Part shown: positions 42,320 through 53,979 of the stretch, one piece after another
How the letters are laid out: every line of letters begins with the position of its first letter
Position numbering within the stretch: the first letter of the stretch is position 1
Origin: Neurospora tetraspora
Taxonomy: Eukaryota > Ascomycota > Sordariomycetes > Sordariales > Sordariaceae
Reading direction: 5' to 3'
Length of the DNA: 64,000 bases
Assembly (NCBI RefSeq): GCF_033439725.1
Contig: NW_026944384.1
Coordinates: 620,001 to 684,000 of the forward strand
Translations under genes and position numbers: made by a program
Notes under the pieces: model-generated
Told to the model about the DNA's origin: nothing
The model's database searches: none
Seen by the model: the letters and a program-made list of their open reading frames with translations, nothing else

Positions 42320-44974
42320 TCATTGCCACAAACTCATCCCATTCATCCCCTCCATCCCCTGGTACGGATTCAAGTTATACATCATCCCCTCCTGGGCCTG
42401 CTGCATAGTACTCCCATCAACCATTTGATACTCCCCATACGAAGATTGCTGCGGCAGACCCAGATCGAACGTCCCATCCAAGTCAGCCGGCGAAAAGCTA
42501 CCGACGTCGAAGTACTCATGTGTCGTCAACGACGGCGTCCCCACCATCGAGCTTGTACCTGAGCTCGTAGGCGGTACCAGTAGGGTGTTGGAGGGAGTAG
42601 GAGGTGGATGAGGCCATGAGCCATAAAGACTCGCGAAGCTCGCGACGGACTGTGAGGAGTCCAGGTCTGGGCTGGAGAGGGAGGCTGAGACGACACTTGG
42701 GGAGTAAGTCAACGGCAACGGCATCATCAGTTCCAGATCCAGATCCGACGACATCGTCGCCGACCGTGACGTCTGTTGATTTTGGGCCTGACTCTGGCCC
42801 TGACCCTCCCTCTGCATCCGCCTGAGAGCCTGCATAAACTCAGCAACAAGACTCTCAGCCGTCGCAACGCCCACTTCCATCAAGCCCCGCTCATCCAAGC
42901 TGTTATTCAACGTCACGTTCAATGTGACAGCCAGGATGATGCTAGTTTTGGCCGCGACTGGTCCAAGGTGGAACTTTGCCCTCCACATCCCCGAAAAGAA
43001 CCCCAGTGTCTCCGTCAGGATCTGCTGGAAGACGTGCACCACCCTTCTTTTTTGCGGGTGGCAACGAGACGATCGGTCGAGCTCTCGTAGCCGGGAGACC
43101 GTCCAGCAAGCAGCTAGCACGGCGCGACAGGCGTCTGTCCACAGCAAATGGCACGCCATGCTGGTTATGCTTGCACTGCTTGGACTACTACTAGGAGACT
43201 GGCCGCAAAGAGATTGGAACTCGTGAAAGACGGACGCTGAACAGTCCCATATTTCCATGAGAGAGGTTCGTTGGGAAGGGTGGGCGTTGGTGGTATGACT
43301 GGAGGAGAGGGTGGAGGCGAGGTTGATGATGGAGAGGAAGCTATGCAAGCTGATAGAAAGCATAGACTGCTGAAGAGCTTGGATGGGGTCTGTTGTTGCA
43401 GTGGTAGATTGACACTGAGTGCCGGGTTGGAGTGATGCTGGGAGGGAAGCGACGATGTCCTCGTAGGCTGCCCTGAGGTCGTTCTGCATTTGTGATGGGT
43501 CTGAGGCTTTGGAGGAGGAGTATAAAGCTTGTTGCATGGGACCGATGACGTTGGCTAGTCGAGCGGTCGCGATGGAAAAGGCTAGATCAGCTCTGGTTTG
43601 TTCGTCCGGTTCACATCTCAGGATTGTGTTGGACGTAGTAGTGCTCGAGTCCGGTGCTCGAAGACCGGCGGTCGTGGGAAGCGGGCAGTCGCTCTCTTCA
43701 AGACGGAGGGTAAACTGCGTCCCGCTCCTAACACAATAATCCAGATTCAACCTGACAAAGATGGCCCACAGCCTCTTGCGGACCTCGGCATGATAAGGAC
43801 TAACATCCGCAAACAGCGCCGGATCGCGATGCAGTCCCATGTTCAAAACGATCTGCATCGTGATCCCGTGCAGACCCATCAAATCGTACATCTTGTCCGT
43901 GTCTGAAGCGGAGATGGTCTTGAGGATGATGAGTAACAAGTGTACCTGCACGACGCCGATGCAGGGTTTTTGGAAGCGCGAGGAGGAGTGGAGGAAGATC
44001 TCGACTTGGCGGGCTAAGCTCCGGCCGTAGAGGCGGTCGGAGGAAGAAGATTGCATGGCGATGGCCATGGCTAGCAAGACCTTGGACACATGAACGGGGT
44101 GGGAGAGGGTTCCATTGTAGATCCTGTCCACGTCCGTGGTGAGGGCTTTGGGATCCAGGATGGTGTAGATCCTGCCGTACGTGGCTTGGTACTGCGCACA
44201 CCAGTGGTCGCAGGTGGGCCGGTCGGGAAGGAGAAGTTTGAGGTCGGTGTCGCTGGTTAGAGTTGGGAGAGAAGGAGGGATAGAGTTGTGCACGCGGAGC
44301 ATGGTCTTGAGCTCGTGGAAGGCTTTGCGGCAGGGGTTGAAGGGTTCGGAGTGGTCGAGCATGGCGCGGACGACGTCCATTTCGTTGCAAGGGGCCATCC
44401 AGTGGCTGAGGCCGATCATGCGGGTTTTGCAGGCCGAGGTTTGGAAACGAGGGCTTCGTGGACTGGGGAGTGGTGAGGGCTGCCGGGAGAAGGGGGAGAG
44501 TGCTCGGTCGATGCTGAGCATTGGCTCGGGTGTCTCACTGATGGAGGAGGAGTAGCTCTCGGGAGGAGTGTGTGTTTGGATGGGTGGGACGACCTCAATA
44601 GAGGGCGTCTGAGGAGGACTTGTGCTGGAAGACTTTGTTGTCTTTGGCTTGTTGGAGCGAGGACTGGAAGTAGGATGTTGATTTCGGTCCTTGTGGCTGC
44701 TATAGACACAGCTCGATGGATGACCGCGGTCTTTGCATGGCTTGCATGGTGTTTCTCGATCGCAACGAATTTTGCGAGTCCGGCATTGTTCACATGAGAC
44801 TGCTTCTCTAACTCTGGGTCGTTTCCTTCCGCGTCCGACATCTTTCTCGAAGGTTGCCGCAGTGAGGTGACTGAACGTTAAAGCCATGGTGGTGGTTCGA
44901 CGCTGCTTAGGCGAAGGGACTTTTGATGTCTTAAAGTTGAAATCTAGAGATCTTTGTGAGTGTGAAGATAGCAT
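42320..44974 (-). CDS. Zn2Cys6 transcription factor (second)
   Basis: A single-exon protein of 884 aa. The N-terminus is basic (GRGRKRPRVREA, a likely nuclear signal) and runs into the zinc cluster with Cys61, 64, 71, 77, 80 and 89. A Ser/Thr/Pro linker (~95-180) leads to the fungal-specific domain with CDHWCAQYQATYGRIYTILD, QVHLLLIILKTISAS and RKRLWAIFVRLNLDYCVRSG. The C-terminal ~130 residues are Gln/Ser/Pro/Gly-rich, suggesting an activation domain. Met30 (44887) is an alternative start. It lies head-to-tail upstream of the peroxygenase; regulation of that neighbour is possible but not shown. Confidence 0.9.
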   Translation of the reverse strand: MLSSHSQRSLDFNFKTSKVPSPKQRRTTTMALTFSHLTAATFEKDVGRGRKRPRVREAVSCEQCRTRKIRCDRETPCKPCKDRGHPSSCVYSSHKDRNQHPTSSPRSNKPKTTKSSSTSPPQTPSIEVVPPIQTHTPPESYSSSISETPEPMLSIDRALSPFSRQPSPLPSPRSPRFQTSACKTRMIGLSHWMAPCNEMDVVRAMLDHSEPFNPCRKAFHELKTMLRVHNSIPPSLPTLTSDTDLKLLLPDRPTCDHWCAQYQATYGRIYTILDPKALTTDVDRIYNGTLSHPVHVSKVLLAMAIAMQSSSSDRLYGRSLARQVEIFLHSSSRFQKPCIGVVQVHLLLIILKTISASDTDKMYDLMGLHGITMQIVLNMGLHRDPALFADVSPYHAEVRKRLWAIFVRLNLDYCVRSGTQFTLRLEESDCPLPTTAGLRAPDSSTTTSNTILRCEPDEQTRADLAFSIATARLANVIGPMQQALYSSSKASDPSQMQNDLRAAYEDIVASLPASLQPGTQCQSTTATTDPIQALQQSMLSISLHSFLSIINLASTLSSSHTTNAHPSQRTSLMEIWDCSASVFHEFQSLCGQSPSSSPSSASITSMACHLLWTDACRAVLAACWTVSRLRELDRSSRCHPQKRRVVHVFQQILTETLGFFSGMWRAKFHLGPVAAKTSIILAVTLNVTLNNSLDERGLMEVGVATAESLVAEFMQALRRMQREGQGQSQAQNQQTSRSATMSSDLDLELMMPLPLTYSPSVVSASLSSPDLDSSQSVASFASLYGSWPHPPPTPSNTLLVPPTSSGTSSMVGTPSLTTHEYFDVGSFSPADLDGTFDLGLPQQSSYGEYQMVDGSTMQQAQEGMMYNLNPYQGMEGMNGMSLWQ

Positions 44975-47900
44975 TTTCTGATCGTTTCTCTGAGCTCGGC
45001 AGAGTGAAGAACAGAGATGGAGATCTTTCCGGATAGAGGGGGGAGGGAGCCAAAGCTAGGGTTATATCATCATGAGAACCTCGACGGCCCGACTCGGAGA
45101 AGACGCGGTTGATACACCATCATCCCCAGATCTCCGCATACCGCTGTTTCAACGTGGAAGCTTCAAGGAAGGAAGCTCCATGCTGCGGTGACACTCTGTG
45201 CACTGCCATCGTCACTACAGAGAGGGCGTATCTTGGCCCGAGAGATGGCATTCAGAGTAGTTGCTCGCCGAATGACGTGACACTCGATTCGCTTCTGTGC
45301 TGCAACCATTCATCAAGTCACTGACTTGGAACCGCATGTTGAAAGCCACAATGTGCCGTCTCCGTGGTCGCTTGTGTTCATGACGGTTCCCCAAAGAAGA
45401 CCACATTTGTACCAGCTATCATTCATTGCCCGTTGAGATGGCTTCTGGTGTTAACATGTTGTATAGGGCTGTGCAATGCATCATGCCTAGCTGCACGGCG
45501 GGACAAAAACGTCGTCTGGGATGGTCCATGATTCGCTTGAGACCATGTGGCTCGGGGCTGTGCCCCTCTTCCCGAAGCTCTCGTGAAGCTGTTGGCCCTT
45601 CAGCAGCTCATCGGTTCAGCTTGAAGATGCGATTCTGATTGGTCCCGGAGTACAGTCCTTATGTTACACCTGCCATCAATCCATAGGGGACCTGACAAGG
45701 CCTCCGCGGCATGTCGGATTGGCGGGCCCGGCAGTTTACGTTACATCATGTGTGTGTGTCGTCGAGTTGGGAGTCGCGAGCGTCTGATAGCTATCATGGC
45801 TTCCGTTCGTAAACCGCGATGATCCTGGGGAAAAGATAGTGCTTCGCGAGCCATCTCTCGAGCATCGAACCGTTATGAGACAGACTGGTAGCGAGACATT
45901 AAATAGTGCTCTTCGGCTGAGATGACCTGATTTCGGAAGATAGTCCAGAATCCAGACGTTAGCGAGTTGGAAGACGGGGGACGTCTCCAGTTTCTCGATA
46001 ACGTTGCAATTGGGGTGAGGTGACGATGCCTTACCCGACACCGCACCGGCGGGTTGACCGCACGCGCCGCAGCCATGCATCCAAGCCCACAGTAAGCACT
46101 GAATCTGGACGGGATGAATTGATGACATGAGCTTCGAACAACGAACGACAGGCCATTCGGTTAACATCGCCAACTTGCGGTGAAAAACTCCAAGGTCGCA
46201 GTGCTTTGCTCATTCAGTCTCTAATCCGAAAGGTTGCATAGGTACGAGGACGACCAGCAGAGAAAAGCAACGCTGTCGGCTTAGGCTCACGATGGAGCTC
46301 TTGATCGTATCACAACAACAAAGGTCCACGGCGCAGCCCGCAAACATCAAGCACACAACCGAACTGGTGGATCGTGGCACCGTGGGGTTCTTCCTCAGCC
46401 TACCTTGCTGTGTCTCAGCACCGTGGTCCCTTTGATGATCCCTCCCTAGACGTTCTAGACCACGGTCAATATCTGACTACCCCAACCCCTGGTTCCGATG
46501 TGGGGGTAGGACATTGACTTTACCTGCAACGTGAGACCAAGCCAATATCTCGAGACCTTCATTTTCTTCAAGTATAATCCGTTTGATGTCTCTGGGACAT
46601 TTGAGATGAGCATCTCCGTTGTCAAATTGCAACTCTGCCGTCGAGAAATTGTTGTTGCACTACCCCTAATGACTAACCGTCCCTTCCAGACCCGGGACGC
46701 CATGATGCGATTCCAGCCACTTGTAATATCGTGGAGTATCATGTCATGGAGACATCCGACCTTTCTCCTCACGAGTTTAACGTCACACAGCAGCTGCCCT
46801 CACGATCTCTGGGCGCTCATTGCACGGAATTCGAGGACTAGGGTCGGGGTAAGCTCCGGCGCAGTGGTCTTCTTCTGGCCAAAAGGATTTCTTCCCTGCG
46901 CCTTCGCTAGAGGTAGGTCCCTGATAGGGCTGAAGATGTGCCTCCCGAAGCCTCAAGGTCCGAATGACATGGGCGTCGCTGAAGCCGACGGAATACGGGA
47001 GGGCTCGGTTCGGAACTGACTACTCAATATCCAGCAATGACCGATAACGTGACGAGCCAAGTTATGTAATCGATATTGTCAGATATTTTGGGATGAGGCT
47101 CAAGATGGCCATCTGCTCAGGCGCGGCATAGGCATTTGATATGTAACCATGGTGATGACCCGGCCGGCGTCCCCATATATCGCAGGTGCCTCTCCCTCAC
47201 AGCCGTCAGAAGCTCAGTCACTAGGAGTAGGATAGAGCATGATAGACGTCGCCAAACGCTATCGCTTGCAATTGCCAAGATGCTCCCGCGAAGACTGCTG
47301 TGTACGCCTGGCACAAGGCTTTGATGTCTTGCTCAACCGTTCCGATGTCCAAGACAATGGAGAACCCTTCAGCGCGTACCGCGTACGTGCGTTGGCGGTT
47401 GCGTTGGTGCTCTTGACTGTTCTCTGTTGGCAGCTGTCAAAGACACGCGTGACGGGAGCTGGTGCTTCACAAAGAGGAGCAACGAGACGGCGCGTCTGTC
47501 GAGTGAGCGAGACTGTCATTTAACTGAAATTCAAGAATAAAACGATGGGCCATGAACCGCTGATGATGAATGTTTTGGAGGAGACGCAGGTGAATGACTG
47601 GATGTCGTTTCTTCAAAGTTTGGACGACAGCGGGAGCAGTGGGGGGTCTGGGAGAGATCCTCCGCGCGCTAACAATGGGCAGGGGTCTATTTTTGACGGT
47701 GTTTCACGAATTCCCAATTGAGGATGAAATGAGCAGCTGCAACCAATCAAACCCCGTTAATGGCCACTCCACTTACCCGCTTGTCCACTTCAAGCGCTGA
47801 GGCCATGTGGGGCTTCGTTTTAGCAGTGCGCTTGTCTGGTCGAATCGCTGACAGAAACAAAGTCAGAGAAACAATGGACGAACGACATCCACTGACTCCG

Positions 47901-48650
47901 GATTCACCACGCGCTTCTTCAAACACCTCCACGCAGTTGTATGGACACCATGAACTTTCACTGGCATTCCTATGCTCTTTCACGCGGAAAGATCCCTACA
48001 AGGCGATCGTGTTCACTGCCGCCAGTACTTGGGGCGCGTGGATGATCCGCATCCCGTGTTTCCCTCCCCGGCTCCCCCCCTCCCCCTTGATACCCTGATG
48101 CCGTTGATGTGTTGTTCACACCATCGACCAATTCCAAATTGCATGACAGATGGTTCACGATTGAGAAGCTCTTCAGACAGTAGTATGGTGTTGGCGACCC
48201 ACAATGGCGCATAACCTTCCCGTCAGATAACCCATGACCACGGGAAGAAAGGTATTGTATATCAGACGTCCGATTCCTTTCCCATTGTCTCATGCCAGTT
48301 CACAGAACAACTGCCAACGCATTGTTTGTTGGGTCTTCACTTTTCCCTTTTTACCTTTCTTTTGTGTTCGGGTTTTCCTATTTCTCTAGCGCTTCTGGTC
48401 ATTATCCTCCTTCGTCCTTCAGCATTTTCAAAGGAGTTCCGGGTTCAACTTCTTTCGACTTTTCTTCAACAAAATAATCCAAGTGTTGCTGGTCAACATC
48501 ACCGTCTTTCCTTACTCGTCTTTCGATCTCGATCTCACTCACTCCTCGATAACTGGCTTGTCGGACAATCTTCACGGCATCAAGGCCATATTCACATAAT
48601 CTTCTACTACCAACCTATTCCTATTTCCAACCACATTACACGCCCGCAAA
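44975..48650. other. 3.7-kb gene-poor stretch
   Basis: No family, tRNA or clear repeat seen on either strand. The longest frames (minus 45736-46173, 145 codons; plus 46531-47019, 162 codons) have mixed codon use and no recognisable motif. From about 48290 to 48650 the DNA is pyrimidine-rich and is probably the leader of the Fig1-like gene. A lineage-specific or non-coding gene cannot be excluded. Confidence 0.4.
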
Positions 48651-49666
48651 ATGGGTCTCAAAACTGGGGCCAGAAATGTAGGAGAAGCGGGGGTGAACTT
48701 CTTTTATGGACGTGAGTATTCCCCATCCAAACCTCAACATCAACCAAAGTCCACTAACACACCTACCCATCTTCCCCAGCCTACTTCAAATTCTTCAAAT
48801 GGGCCCCCCTCACCTTCATCATCCCCACCATCCTCTTCCTCACCCTCTCCCTCTCCGGCTGCCTCTCCTCGGCACCCACCATCCCCTCCCTCTACGTCGT
48901 CGCCCTGACCTCCTCCTCCAACGGCACTATCGCCTCCATGCAAGTCCGCCTCGGCTACTTCGGCATGTGCGGCGACGACGGCGACACGCGCACCTGTCTT
49001 TCGGCGGCGGGCCACTACGACCCGGACGAGCCCAAGGACATCGTCAAGCTCACCGAGCTTTTATTCCCTCAAGTCATGAACAACAGCAACGCCCGCGGCG
49101 CCATCCCGGAACTGCAGAACATGGTCTTGACAGGGCTGGATCTGCAGGATCAGATCTTTGGCAAAGTGCTGCTCACCGGCTCGGCGCTGTTCGCCATCGG
49201 CTTGGTCCTCATGTTTCCGTACAAGCTGGTCAAGAGGCAGCTGGCTAAGCTGGCGCCCGGTACCCCGCTCACCAAAAAGCAGCAGTTTGTAAGAAGGGGG
49301 TGTTACTCTGCTATCTGGATGGGGGTGATGATTGTTTTTGCGGCGTGTATCGGGACTACCGAGACCGCTGGTGCGCTGGGACATGCGACGCGCAATATCA
49401 AGGGCAGCGCGATCCTGATGAAGGAGGGCGTGACGCTACAGGTGCTGCAGTGGATGGCGTTTGGGTTCATGTTCCTCTTTGTGCTGACGATGCCCGTCAT
49501 GTTGTTCGTCAGGAGGGAGAACCCCCTGGATCAGTTTATGAGTGCGGAGGGGATTAAGGAGAAGGCGTTTGGTTTTGCGAAGGATTACGCGATGGATAAA
49601 GTCAAGAAGCCCAAGAGGGCCAAGTTTTTTGGGAGGCAGAAGTCCCAGCAGGAGGATATGGTGTGA
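48651..49666 (+). CDS. Fig1-like four-span membrane protein (mating/Ca2+ family)
   Basis: Two exons (48651-48711 and 48780-49666; donor GTGAGT, phase 1) give 315 aa. Span 1 lies at about residues 30-50. It is followed by a loop with LGYFGMCGDDGDTRTCLSA (Cys84 and Cys93), resembling the G-F-G-x-C...C signature of Fig1 proteins, which act in Ca2+ influx and membrane fusion during fungal mating. Three more spans follow at about 140-160 (VLLTGSALFAIGLVLMF), 180-205 (CYSAIWMGVMIVFAACIG) and 230-255 (MAFGFMFLFVLTMPVMLFV). The C-terminal ~50 residues are Lys-rich and cytosolic. SUR7/claudin-like families share the four-span fold, so the Fig1 call is moderate. Confidence 0.72.
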
Positions 49667-50439
49667 GCTGTGGGTGGAGGGGAAGGGGAGGGGTGGTGTG
49701 GGGATGGGTGACGGATGGGATGGACGGCAAAAGGGGGAAGACTAGGTACCTGCCTATGAACGACAAGAAGGGATGTGGTTTGCGGTGATCTGATTCATAT
49801 ATCAAGGCGTTTTGGTTTATTATCTGCAGGGTTTGAAGGGAAAGAAGAGCAAAGATATGCCATGGCAAAGGATGCTCGGGTCAGCATTTTGGGTCAAATC
49901 TACCATACATAGCACAGCACCCTCCTTAATGGTAAAATACTACACAAGACTGCCTTCACTGGTGGCAACTCATAAGATGATCTTCTTTTTTCCCAGTCCG
50001 GCAATTAGCAATTAGCGGAGGAATGAAGAACGATGTAAAGATCACTGCAACTACCACATGCAGTCCATCCAGTACCGTTTGTCTTTACAACTTCCACTTG
50101 GTGCTCCCATCCGAAATCCCAACTCATCCCAAACGGCGTTCAGCACCACAGGGCACCAACCGAGGCACCGAGTGAACGATCAGTCCGCCAATCTCATTGC
50201 AGCAAAACCACGAAACATGTAGCTTAGAAAATGTTCCGGAACTCAACATGCAGTTAATGCAAACCTTTTGGCATCAATCCGCAATAATTCTTGGACATCG
50301 GCGAGTGGCTCACCCCATGTCCCGTCGGACCACCATCAACAACCACCGACAACCACCGACAACCCTCGACAAACACCCTAACCATACTGAATTGGCCAGT
50401 ATAAGCCCTTACTCCGCAGCAGCTAACAACAACTAACAA
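49667..50439. other. Intergenic before tRNA-Pro
   Basis: No gene seen. A tandem ACAACCACCG motif occurs at about 50338-50365. Confidence 0.4.
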
Positions 50440-50529
50440 GGGCCGCTGGTCTAGTGGTATGATTCTCGCTTAGGGTTCAATCCTGAGCATTCTTGCGAGA
50501 GGTCCCGGGTTCAATCCCCGGGTGGCCCC
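50440..50529 (+). tRNA. tRNA-Pro(AGG) with an ~18-nt intron
   Basis: Acceptor stem GGGCCGC/GTGGCCC with discriminator C, D arm GGTCTAGTGGTATGATT, anticodon stem CTCGC/GCGAG with loop TT-AGG-G, T arm CCGGG-TTCAATC-CCCGG. The anticodon AGG is at 50472-50474 and the intron at 50476-50493, one base 3' of it. A T-rich terminator (T5, then T10) follows from 50534. Confidence 0.93.
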
Positions 50530-51775
50530 GTTCATTTTTCGAGTTTTTTTTTTTTGTTCTTCCCAATCATTTTCGGTTGTTTTGATTCTCTGTTCTCCCG
50601 CGGGTCGTGCGAACAAACTTTTTTTTTTTTTTTTTCCTTCGCTCTTTGCGATTTCTTTTGCGTTTTCCTTGATTTCTAATGCTGCTGTCTCTTTTGTGTG
50701 CCATTTTGGTCGAATGCGAACGGGGACATGTCGGACCAGTATCATCCAAGGATTGAATGAACTTGGATTCATTTTGCGAACTGCCCCAAAACTCAACCTC
50801 CAAGTTTCATTCCTGCCTGCCTCTACTCACTTCTGTTATCCTTTCTCTGTTCACATTCACATGCTACCTTCCACGCAGATATCAATCAGGTGGCAGATGC
50901 CATTCAGGCGCAGTTGTCAGAGCCATCTTACTTAGATTACCAACCTGAGTAAGATGGCTTTTGGAAGCATGTTTACACCACCAAAGATGACGAAGTTAAT
51001 CATGAGGTTTATGTTCATGATAAATGCATTGATAAGGCAAAAAACTTACCACCGCTGAGCACCCACCGGACACTTTTCCTTTTCGGCGGAGAGTTTTGTT
51101 AGCCCGTCGCCGCCGCGGCCGCCGCCGGGGGATCTACGATCGACGTCCGCTAACACCAACACCAACACCAACCCAATGACAAGGGGTGACAAGGGGTAAA
51201 AAAAATTGGTGACATCGCTTCTTCCAGGAGATACCTCGGCTTTTGAACGAAACACTGAAACAGGTACCGGTTTCGCCTCGAAATGTTACCAATCCCTTTC
51301 TTTTCAGTAGGGTGAAACTGTTCTTGTTGTTCTGGACTTCCAGTATCTTCCAGGCTTGTTCCATGTTACCTTACTCACTAAACTCAAGCGAGTCAAGCAC
51401 GGCGGAAGCATGGCCGAAGAAAGGATTTTACCCGCTACGGAGTTGTTCGGTGGGGCTTCGGTAGTGGAAACTGGAAGCATTAATAAGCGTGGCACACGAC
51501 TCCACGAGGACCGCGGTATCCGCTTGGTTCTTGATACCGAGATCTCGGACTTAAAAGTGTTGATACACCTGTTATAAACCGGGGGTGATCGTCTCTGGTC
51601 TTTGCTTTGACTTTACTTTTCTCATTTTGAGTCCTTCATCCATCACATCCCCAGTCGACATACCATCAAACCCCTTCACCGAACCTCGCCAAGTCACCAA
51701 ACCTCACCTACCTACCGAACTCAGAACACCCAACCCAACGTCCCGGATCACCAAGATCCAAACAACACCACCAAG
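50530..51775. other. Intergenic and leader of the flavin oxidoreductase gene
   Basis: Holds a poly-T run (about 50619-50637), a 12-bp perfect hairpin at 50921-50959, and a GCC/CGC-rich patch at about 51102-51130. No gene is supported. Confidence 0.4.
50921..50959. repeat. Perfect 12-bp inverted repeat
   Basis: AGCCATCTTACT (50921-50932) and AGTAAGATGGCT (50948-50959) are exact reverse complements with a 15-base loop. The pair is followed by TTTT. Role unknown. Confidence 0.7.
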
Positions 51776-53245
51776 ATGGCTTCCGTCACCGATTTGAAGC
51801 TGGCCCAGCCTCTAACCCTCCCCAACGGCCTCATCCTCCCCAACCGCCTCATCAAAGCCGCCATGGCCGAACAACTCGGCTTCGGCAACCACCTGCCCAA
51901 CCCCGAGCTCTCCGCCGTCTACTCCGTCTGGGCGCGCGGCGACTGGGGCATGATCCTAACAGGCAACGTGCAAGTCGACCACGCGCACAAGGGTGACGCT
52001 CACGACATCTCCCCTGGTCACCCAGGTACGACGCCGGAGCAGACTCTGACGGCGTTTAAGGCTTGGGCTGATGCTGCTCTCCTCAAGGGACAGAGCAGGA
52101 CGCCGGTGGTGGTGCAAATTAACCATCCCGGCCGCCAAAGTCCGATGGGCGCTGGCACGAGGGGACTTTGGGAGAAAGCGGTGGCGCCTAGTGCTGTGCC
52201 GTTGGTTTTGGGAGAGGGATTGGTACCCCGTTTGGCGTCCAAGTTGCTCTTTGGCACCCCCCGGGAGTTGACTGTCGCCGAGATCAAGGATATCGTGCAA
52301 AAGTTCGGTTACACTGCTAGAATCACGGCGGAGGCCGGGTTCCAGGGCGTGGAGATCCATGCGGCGCATGGATATCTTTTGGCGCAGTTTTTGAGCAAGA
52401 AGACGAATAAGCGCGGGGATGTGTATGGCGGGTCGGCCGAAAACAGGGCGAGGATCGTGGGGGAGATTATTGAGGAGTGTAGGAGGCAGGTGGCCGAGGC
52501 GGTGGGCGAGGAAGAGGCCAAGAGGTTTGTGGTGGGGATTAAGTTGAATAGTGCGGATTGGCAGACGGGACGTAATGGAAAGGAGGAGGAGACGGATACG
52601 ACGGAGGAGGTGCTGAGGCAGATTGAGCTTTTTGAGCAGTGGGGGGTGGATTTTGTGGAGGTTAGTGGTGGGAGTTATGAGGATCCTCAGGTGAGTTTTG
52701 GCGTCTCTTTTCTCTGGTGGAAGAAAAGGGGTTGTTTATGTCCAGTCGAGGACGAAAGGGGCGCCGGAACAAATGCTGACAGACACAACAGATGGCCAAC
52801 GGCCCCAAGGTCGAAAAGTCCGAACGCACCAAGGCCCGCGAGGCCTTCTTCCTCGAGTTCGCCAAGATCATCCGCACCAAGTTCCCCAAGCTCCCTCTCA
52901 TGGTTACCGGCGGCTTCCGCACCCGTCAGGGCATGGAGGCCGCTTTGGCCACCGACGACTGCGACATGATCGGTATCGGACGCCCGGCCGTCATCAACCC
53001 TTCGCTTCCCGCCAACTTGATCCTCAACCCGGAGATCCCGGATGCGGATGCCAGGTTGTTCGACAAGAAGGTTGAGCCGCACTGGATCTTTGAGAAGTTG
53101 GGCATGAAGTCCGTTGTTGGTGCTGGTGCTGAGATTGTACGTCACGTTTTAACCCCTTTTGCTTCCTTTCCCGAGTATGTGATGCTAACTGGTTGTTTTC
53201 TAGGGCTGGTATGTGAGCGAGATCAAGAAGCTGGCCAAGTTTTAG
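51776..53245 (+). CDS. Old-yellow-enzyme family NAD(P)H:flavin oxidoreductase
   Basis: Three exons (51776-52690, 52792-53136, 53204-53245; all phase 0) give 433 aa, a TIM-barrel FMN enzyme. Visible landmarks are QPLTLPNGLILPNRLIKAAM (FMN-binding strand 1), QINHPGRQSP at 114-123, GFQGVEIHAAHGYLLAQFLS with His195 and His198 (substrate-binding H-x-x-H), the FMN-side KRGDVYGGSAENRAR, VTGGFRTRQGME and DMIGIGRP near the phosphate site. It belongs to the large bacterial-type/NADH:flavin oxidoreductase branch rather than the classical OYE1 branch. It would reduce activated alkenes or similar substrates; the physiological one is unknown. The last exon encodes only 13 residues (GWYVSEIKKLAKF). Confidence 0.92.
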
Positions 53246-53979
53246 GAGAGTGAGGAATGATAAAGTACACGATACCCACATTTTTGGAGTTACAATAGAG
53301 CTCGAATAGAGGAGTTAATGATGTTTGCATAGCTGAATGTGCTGGAGTTACCTCGTCTCTCGTACTGTGAAGGCCAGATTGACCAGTTCGCGTGCTGACA
53401 TGGCTGGCGGTCCGAACTGGTGCTAGGTACGTATAGTGTCTGGAGTCTTTACGTGGGAGACTTGTTCATCAATTATAAAGAACAGTTATGAAAATCAAAT
53501 CGCGTAGACGATAGGTGGGAAGTGTGGACGGTTATTTGATGCATCGAACCTTGTTTAGGAAGTTGAAGTTGGGAAAATGAGGATGACATAAGGCCAGACG
53601 CCAAAGGGCGGGACGTGCGGGACGTACCAGAGTACCGAGCACTTGCACCAACAGTTTCCGCGTCAAGAACCTGCAAACCGAGTTAGTGTGAGCTGCAGTT
53701 TCCCTGGCAGCGGTTCAAAGCGCTCATGTGGCGCTGTCAAAGGCTGCAGCCCTGATCAGCATGAGACGAACAGCAGAGCAATCAGCAATCACTTCAAGTG
53801 GAACGTATCGAAAGCAAATGAGAGTCAACTTAATTATTTCGGGCGCCTACCAGAGACATGCCCAACCCACGAGTGTGATCCTAGCCCATAACCATGATCT
53901 TACAACACCCATCGGTACCTACCGCCTCCCTCAAGCATGTCGGACCCAAAGTCAAACTTACGACCACTTTCCTCGCCCA
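53246..53979. other. Intergenic
   Basis: Converging 3' ends of the oxidoreductase and the Cys-rich gene; nothing structured seen. Confidence 0.35.

Noticed and set aside
46531-47019. 162-codon plus-strand frame in the gene-poor region
   Set aside because: Codon use unlike the real genes, no motif, no plausible neighbours by splicing.
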